DNA from: Hypericum androsaemum
Taxonomy: Eukaryota; Streptophyta; Magnoliopsida; Malpighiales; Hypericaceae
Assembly: GCA_963995505.1 (NCBI GenBank)
Contig: OZ023181.1
Location: forward strand, 9,399,487-9,463,486
Length of the DNA: 64,000 bases
Direction: 5' to 3'
Numbering within the stretch: position 1 is the first letter of the stretch; every line of letters starts with the position of its first letter. Made by a program: the position numbers and the translations under genes. Under the pieces are notes generated by a model, which was given only the letters and a program-made list of their open reading frames with translations, searched no databases and had not been told where the DNA came from. Positions 59,431-64,000 of this stretch are shown here, one piece after another.

Positions 59431-60010
59431 ATCTCCGATGAATTACTACAGACTGTGGAAATATCATATATGTTTGCCATGGACTACGTCTCTGAAATTC
59501 CATATGTAAGTCGTAAAAAATTTAGTTTCCATTTTCATTGTACGTATGTGTATATCATTATCTTTAGACAGCAAAAGTTTGTTAATGAACATATTTTTAT
59601 TTTCTTGGTTATAGTAAATCTTTCCATATTATGATAATAAACACTTCACTGTCTTTGTCATTAATACATTGTCAAAGGAGTGTCACATTTTGGACAATAA
59701 ATGTGTTGGAGATCAGACGGCTGCTATCTTGGTAAGTAATGGAATAAAGATATAATATTATATTACTTCTTTCGTGAAAAAGTTACAGGGATTGACGTTA
59801 TGGATAATGATTGGAAAGTCCTACACAATTCTCCAAAATAATTAGATTATTCAAGTTGTTGCATATTTGCTTGCAATTTTGTGGAGCACTACAGGCATCT
59901 TTGGGCAGACACTAAATCCCCCCAGAGTACACATTAGAATGGACGGACCCCAAGATTTTGATAGAGTTCAGAAAAAATATTTGCCTAGATCTGATTGCAC
60001 ACCCATATAA

Positions 60011-61574
60011 TTTTCTACTGCCATCTGTAATAACCCGAGCGTTGGAGCGGCAGAAAGGAACGAAAAAGGTTTATACATGATCAAGAAAGTCAACTACGAT
60101 TTAGTGTTATACATTGTGTTTTGACATATTGTAGGCACATTTTCTAATGAAAATCGGCTTGTTTGTTTATGTTCTTTTGTGGTGTCATTGTTTTGTATAT
60201 GACGTGATATTGATATTATGATGATCTTTTGTTTCAGATTGGTTTGATTGTAATTTTTTTATATGTAGTTTCTAAAATTTATATGTTTTCGATAATGGTT
60301 TGTATGTGAAGTTATGTTGGTTTTAAAATATTGTCACATTGATTTTTATCTAGATTAATATTGGTTTTTAGATTATTTTTCGGTATTATGTCAGTTGTTA
60401 GTGATATTAGTTTGCGAATGTTGTCACATTGATTTTCAAATGTAGTAATATTGATTTTTACCTAGTGATACTGGTTACCAGATTAATTTTTGGTTTGTTT
60501 TATTCAGGTCTAATCTTAGGAATTTGCTGGATGCACTACGTTTAATAACATAAAATCACTTAATATGCACCAAAACTTTCATCAAAATCGATGGATTCGC
60601 CAAAAAATTATAGAATGCAAAATAGCTTTTCACATTACATTATTTTGACTAAATTAGAAGCTGTGACCAAATTATTATAACAAGTATTTAACATTATTGA
60701 GTATCTAATTGTTCGATAACTCTTTAAAATTATAAGATTGTATACCAATCTCGCAAAGTATTCTGAATATTCCGAAAGCTCATTTGGCTATCTCATATGC
60801 GTACCAAAATTTATATAATGGTTTGTATGTGAAGTGATGTTAGTTTTTAAATGTTGTCACATTGGTTTTTATCTAGAATGATATTTGTATGCAAATGTTG
60901 TCGCATTGGTTTGTGTCTGTATTGATGTTGGTTCGTATGGTATACGATAATGGTTATAGAGTGATATTGGTTTGCATGTGTAGTGATATTATTTTCAGAT
61001 GTAGTGATATTGGTTATCCGACTTGGCTATCTCATATGCATACCAATATAATTTTCTCATATGCATACCAATATAATTTTTGTAATGTACCAATATCATT
61101 ATAGAAGGATACCAATTTTATTCAACTCGTATACCGTAAGTTGAAATTTAAAACAAGATAAAATATTACCAAATCTTAATTGATAACATGATGGCAAGTT
61201 CAGCATTAGACGGTTGCAATATTCAACTTTTGGACAATCTTTTGCTCTTTACAATATGCCAAGTTCATAATTGGTTTAGTGGTTGATTCATGTCTATGTC
61301 CAAACAATTTTTCTCTTGTATTGTCTCCTGGTTCGAGATATCGGTATAGCTTTTTTTTGCTTATGTTTTATCTTCTGGTGCTTTGCCATTGATTTTTCAC
61401 GACCAACCTCCTCACTACCGCTTTTCAATATCTTCCTTGACTTGTTTGAATTCTCGCATTTATTTATAGATTTACCAAATACTTTGGATGTTGATTGGAC
61501 ATCATTGGCTTGCTGTGCTTGTGGTGTTGGTGTACCTTCGAATAGAAATGTTTAATATTTATAAAAAATATAAC
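60011..61574. other. Spacer between convergent genes of MULE 2
   Basis: No coding recognised. It contains scattered TTGGTTTG(C/T)ATGTG units (60180-61020) and inverted ATACCAATAT words (61030-61130). Sequence at 61280-61560 may be the 3' end of the transposase transcript. Confidence 0.5.
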
Positions 61575-64000
61575 AAATAATCAAGCAACGATTAAGAAAT
61601 TTAGGTTAGAGAAGTTTACCTTGTACAGTACATCGTGAGAATTGATTAATCATACTATAAACATCGCCGTCAACAATTTTGACACCTTTTGGTTTCATAG
61701 AAACGAGAGCTGTCAAATGATTCATCTTTTGCGTCAGATACTGGTAGTTTTGAGAAAATGTATCTTCTGGCTTAGGCTCGTCCATAGTTATCTACATTCC
61801 ATCTTTAGCCTTTATTGTCCACCGCTTCATCACATAATGCTCAGGCAATATTCTGAATTCATTGTTATCAATGAAGCTACTCAGAGTTGTCATGACCTTC
61901 ATTATGTGTCAGCAAAAAAAACCAAAGGTTTCATACAACCTGCACGAGTATGCAAGTAGCATTTTGGTCTTTTGAATTTCCACCAATCTTGAATCACTCT
62001 TATTTGAATTGGCTCCACGCATAAAAATACTGTATTTAGAAGCGTCCCCTGCAGTGTAGTACTACAATGGTTAAAAATCAGCCGCACACTAATACAAGTC
62101 ACATTCATTAAAATACAAATGGTAAACTATTTAAGTAATAATAGTATACATGGGTGTTCACATTGGTATTCATGTAACATGATAATGATATATCAGTGTG
62201 GACACAATGGTATATTTGTGGTATCACAATGTTATGCATGTCAAGTTATAAAAGATATTTCTATGAAGTGTATAATATAAAAATATCGTTACCTGAGAAA
62301 GGATCATCATTCAATACTTGTTCAATCTGGTTGCGAAGAGATTCTTCATATTCATGTTGGAACTTTTCAAATATTCTATGAGTGTACAGCTCTGCCGACG
62401 TAACCAATGAGCTAGTAATGTGTCTGTTGTTGGGCAACTTATACTTGGCCTCGAAATCTGTTAACCTCTCTGCATGTCTTCTACCATTAATAAAATTGTT
62501 AAAATGGGTGAAGAATTCAATGAGGTTGTAGTCAGATTGCAAGTACCCCCGTACATTACTGTTGCAAGATTCAACAAGTTGTATTGTTACCATACCAGCA
62601 GTGAAATACTTCTTAACCTATGCTGATGACCATTATGTTCGGTAATCATGTATATATTTCAACCATGTGTGTCCTCCCGGTTGGAAATACTCCTGAATCA
62701 TCTTATTCCAGTAAAAGTCAAATTTTTCTTCATCTTCAATATTATATATCAGATATTTGAATGCTTGCGGCACTTCTCTTTTGAATAGATGACTAAGCCT
62801 TTTCTTTGCATTCTCTAATATGTGTCAGGCACATAAAGTATGGTATGTACCTCTAAATTCCAAGCCCAATGCCTTACCAATTGCGTGGTCTTGGTTGGTA
62901 AATATGGTCTTCGGGGCCTTGTCATCCATGCAGTTCAGGAATGTTCAGAATAGCCATTGAAAAGATTCAGCTACCTCATCGAACAAAAGAGCTACTCCGA
63001 AAATGCAAATCATGCAATGGTGATTGAAACCTACAAAAAGAGCTACACAACGAAATACCAATAATAAGTCCATATAATATTCCATTCTAACGTGCATGAT
63101 GTATAAATATTAAGTAAGGGCTATAACAATAACCATCATTAGTAAAAATGAGAATCAAAGTACTTTACCTAAGGGAAAATAATTCTTATTTGTTCTGTAA
63201 GTGGTGTCAAAAGCAATTGCATCGCCGAAGAGCTTGTAGTCCATCTGCATCCTTTTGTCGGCCCAAAATATATTTGCTATCTATTCGTCACTGTCAACTT
63301 CAATCTCATAATAAAAGGATGGATTCTTATGTCTCAGATCTGAAATATTCTTGCAATGCTGTAACTTCACCCATTTTCATCATCTTTTGCCTTTGTGTTC
63401 CCAGATGGTTCTTGAAATCTTATGAGAGGAAACCAAGGTTTTCCACATCGCCAGCAGCCATTGCCATTACCTCTTAGGAAGACCTGTTCTTAATGCCAGC
63501 TTTATTATGTATTCTAGCAATTTGTTCTTGCATTGGATTTATCTTCTAGTTGAATCTTAACATATAAGCGAACTCCCTTGGGAGTTCATGGTTATGATGT
63601 ACCCTCCATTCCTTTATGAAATAAACTGACCTTTCAAGTGAATAGTAGAACATGATCATAGCTTTACAATATGTTCTTTCCTCTCTCTGCTAATATGATC
63701 GAGCATTATCCCGTTCAGGATCATCACACTTCTTACAAAGAGCCTCCTTGTTGCAAAGATTTTTGATGTAGTATATCCCCTTAGTCTTTTCACCATTGAG
63801 TTTTCCCAGTTTTTGATAATCATTTTGCATACTGAATCCTTTTCTATGTGCATAAGTATAGTAGAAGTCATGCACCTCTTTCACTGATTTAAAATATAAT
63901 TTTTTTCACCGTTCCTTTTTCTCCATTTTCTCTAGTGTTTCCATTTCCTCTAGTGTGTCCCCTCCAGTTTGTTGATTACAATCGGTAACATCACATTCTT
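61575..64000 (-). pseudogene. MULE transposase of element 2, partial and degenerate
   Basis: Reverse strand, entering at the window end. FAR1-type DNA-binding region with KEVHDFYYTYAHRKGFS, CNKEALCKKC and VHHNHELPRE; MULE transposase core with VTIQLVESCNSNVRGYLQ at 62540-62593, which corresponds to VTTQVVESFNSIIRRYLQ of MULE 1; SWIM-like YSCRLYETFGFFC and HIMKV (about 61900-61960), with the expected Arg codon before His changed to a stop. Many stops and intron-like gaps (for example 62110-62260). The fragment starts beyond the window, so the N-terminus is not seen. Confidence 0.8.

Larger units (their letters stand above)
57033..60010 (+). pseudogene. ULP1-like (C48) protease gene of MULE 2, degenerate
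   Basis: Opens with MKKQLKMKQKEEE (57033-57104) and two related charged exons. The DUF1985-like exon (57726-58480) has ISVNEFLHHH, then, after a frameshift near 57885, CHICGVKQNVILPEEHVGRMYGL and LYLLYAIGVFLGRQL, parallel to LYILYGIGIFLSPT of MULE 1. A charged linker follows, then protease exons: HFTVFVINTLSKECHILDN (59647-59730) and DYSSCCIFACNFVEHY (59845-59890). In the protease core the residue aligned with the conserved Gln of MULE 1 (IPKQPD) is a TAA (59839-59841), and the Gly after the catalytic Cys is Cys. With this stop and the frameshift the gene cannot make an active protease. Confidence 0.75.
56395..64000. mobile_element. Kaonashi-like MULE 2, opposite orientation, cut by window end
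   Basis: Same architecture as the 28.5-37.1 kb element but reversed: the ULP1-like gene is on the forward strand (57033-60010), and a FAR1/MULE transposase on the reverse strand runs from about 61575 past the window end. Protein similarity between the copies is clear but low, so they are different families or old lineages. The non-coding parts again carry a roughly 22-bp minisatellite. The left limit is a guess from where sequence resembling a leader starts (near GTGGGGACTAAAG). Confidence 0.75.

Overview
This is nuclear DNA from a flowering plant. It has spliced GT-AG genes, Ty1/copia and Ty3/gypsy retrotransposons primed by initiator-Met tRNA (TGGTATCAGAGC sites), Mutator-like elements (MULEs) with 9-bp target duplications, and plant-specific domains (FAR1, plant mobile domain, DUF4283). 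I cannot name the species; it looks like a eudicot or magnoliid rather than a grass. No bacterial operon, tRNA, rRNA or CRISPR was seen.

Only two ordinary, intact host genes are visible. One is a tRNA (guanine-N7)-methyltransferase (TRM8/METTL1 family; CDS 18169-18927, with a 5' UTR intron). The other is a complete 10-exon myo-inositol-3-phosphate synthase gene (MIPS, 52478-55051) with two ABRE/G-box-like elements and a TATA box upstream. Almost everything else is layered transposon sequence.

Layout: 0-1.4 kb, a hAT-like MITE and a C-rich minisatellite. 2.9-8.4 kb, a reverse-oriented copia element (two stops, an altered integrase catalytic site, a rearranged 5' LTR/gag junction). 8.5-11.2 kb, a LINE scrap, a MULE-like element and a hAT-like fragment. 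11.3-15.9 kb, a degenerate LTR element without pol that carries an antisense, multi-intron plant-mobile-domain gene. 16.35-17.67 kb, a long-TIR Pack-MULE with an armadillo-protein fragment, directly upstream of TRM8. 21.9-24.6 kb, a polyadenylated retrocopy of a DUF4283/zinc-knuckle gene expanded by a purine-rich repeat. 24.7-28.1 kb, a 3'-truncated copia element. 28.5-37.1 kb, a large Kaonashi-like MULE with a FAR1/MULE transposase gene and a convergent ULP1-like protease gene. 37.2-39.2 kb, a gypsy-type LTR. 40.4-43.8 kb, three Pack-MULEs, one nested in another, with EXO70-like, oxidosqualene-cyclase-like and DUF4283 fragments. 43.8-51.0 kb, a second copia element interrupted by a 1.7-kb TIR element. 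51-55.4 kb, MIPS. 56.4 kb to the end, a second Kaonashi-like MULE in the opposite orientation, running off the window.

The most unusual signal is shared by the two large MULEs. Each has convergent transposase and ULP1-like genes, and in each the introns and intergenic spacers, but not the exons, are filled with a roughly 22-bp repeat. The two repeat units differ but look related (both contain TGGTTTG followed by a TGT...GAT core). In the second element the conserved glutamine of the protease site has become a stop codon, and a short charged exon with its intron is present in three tandem copies.
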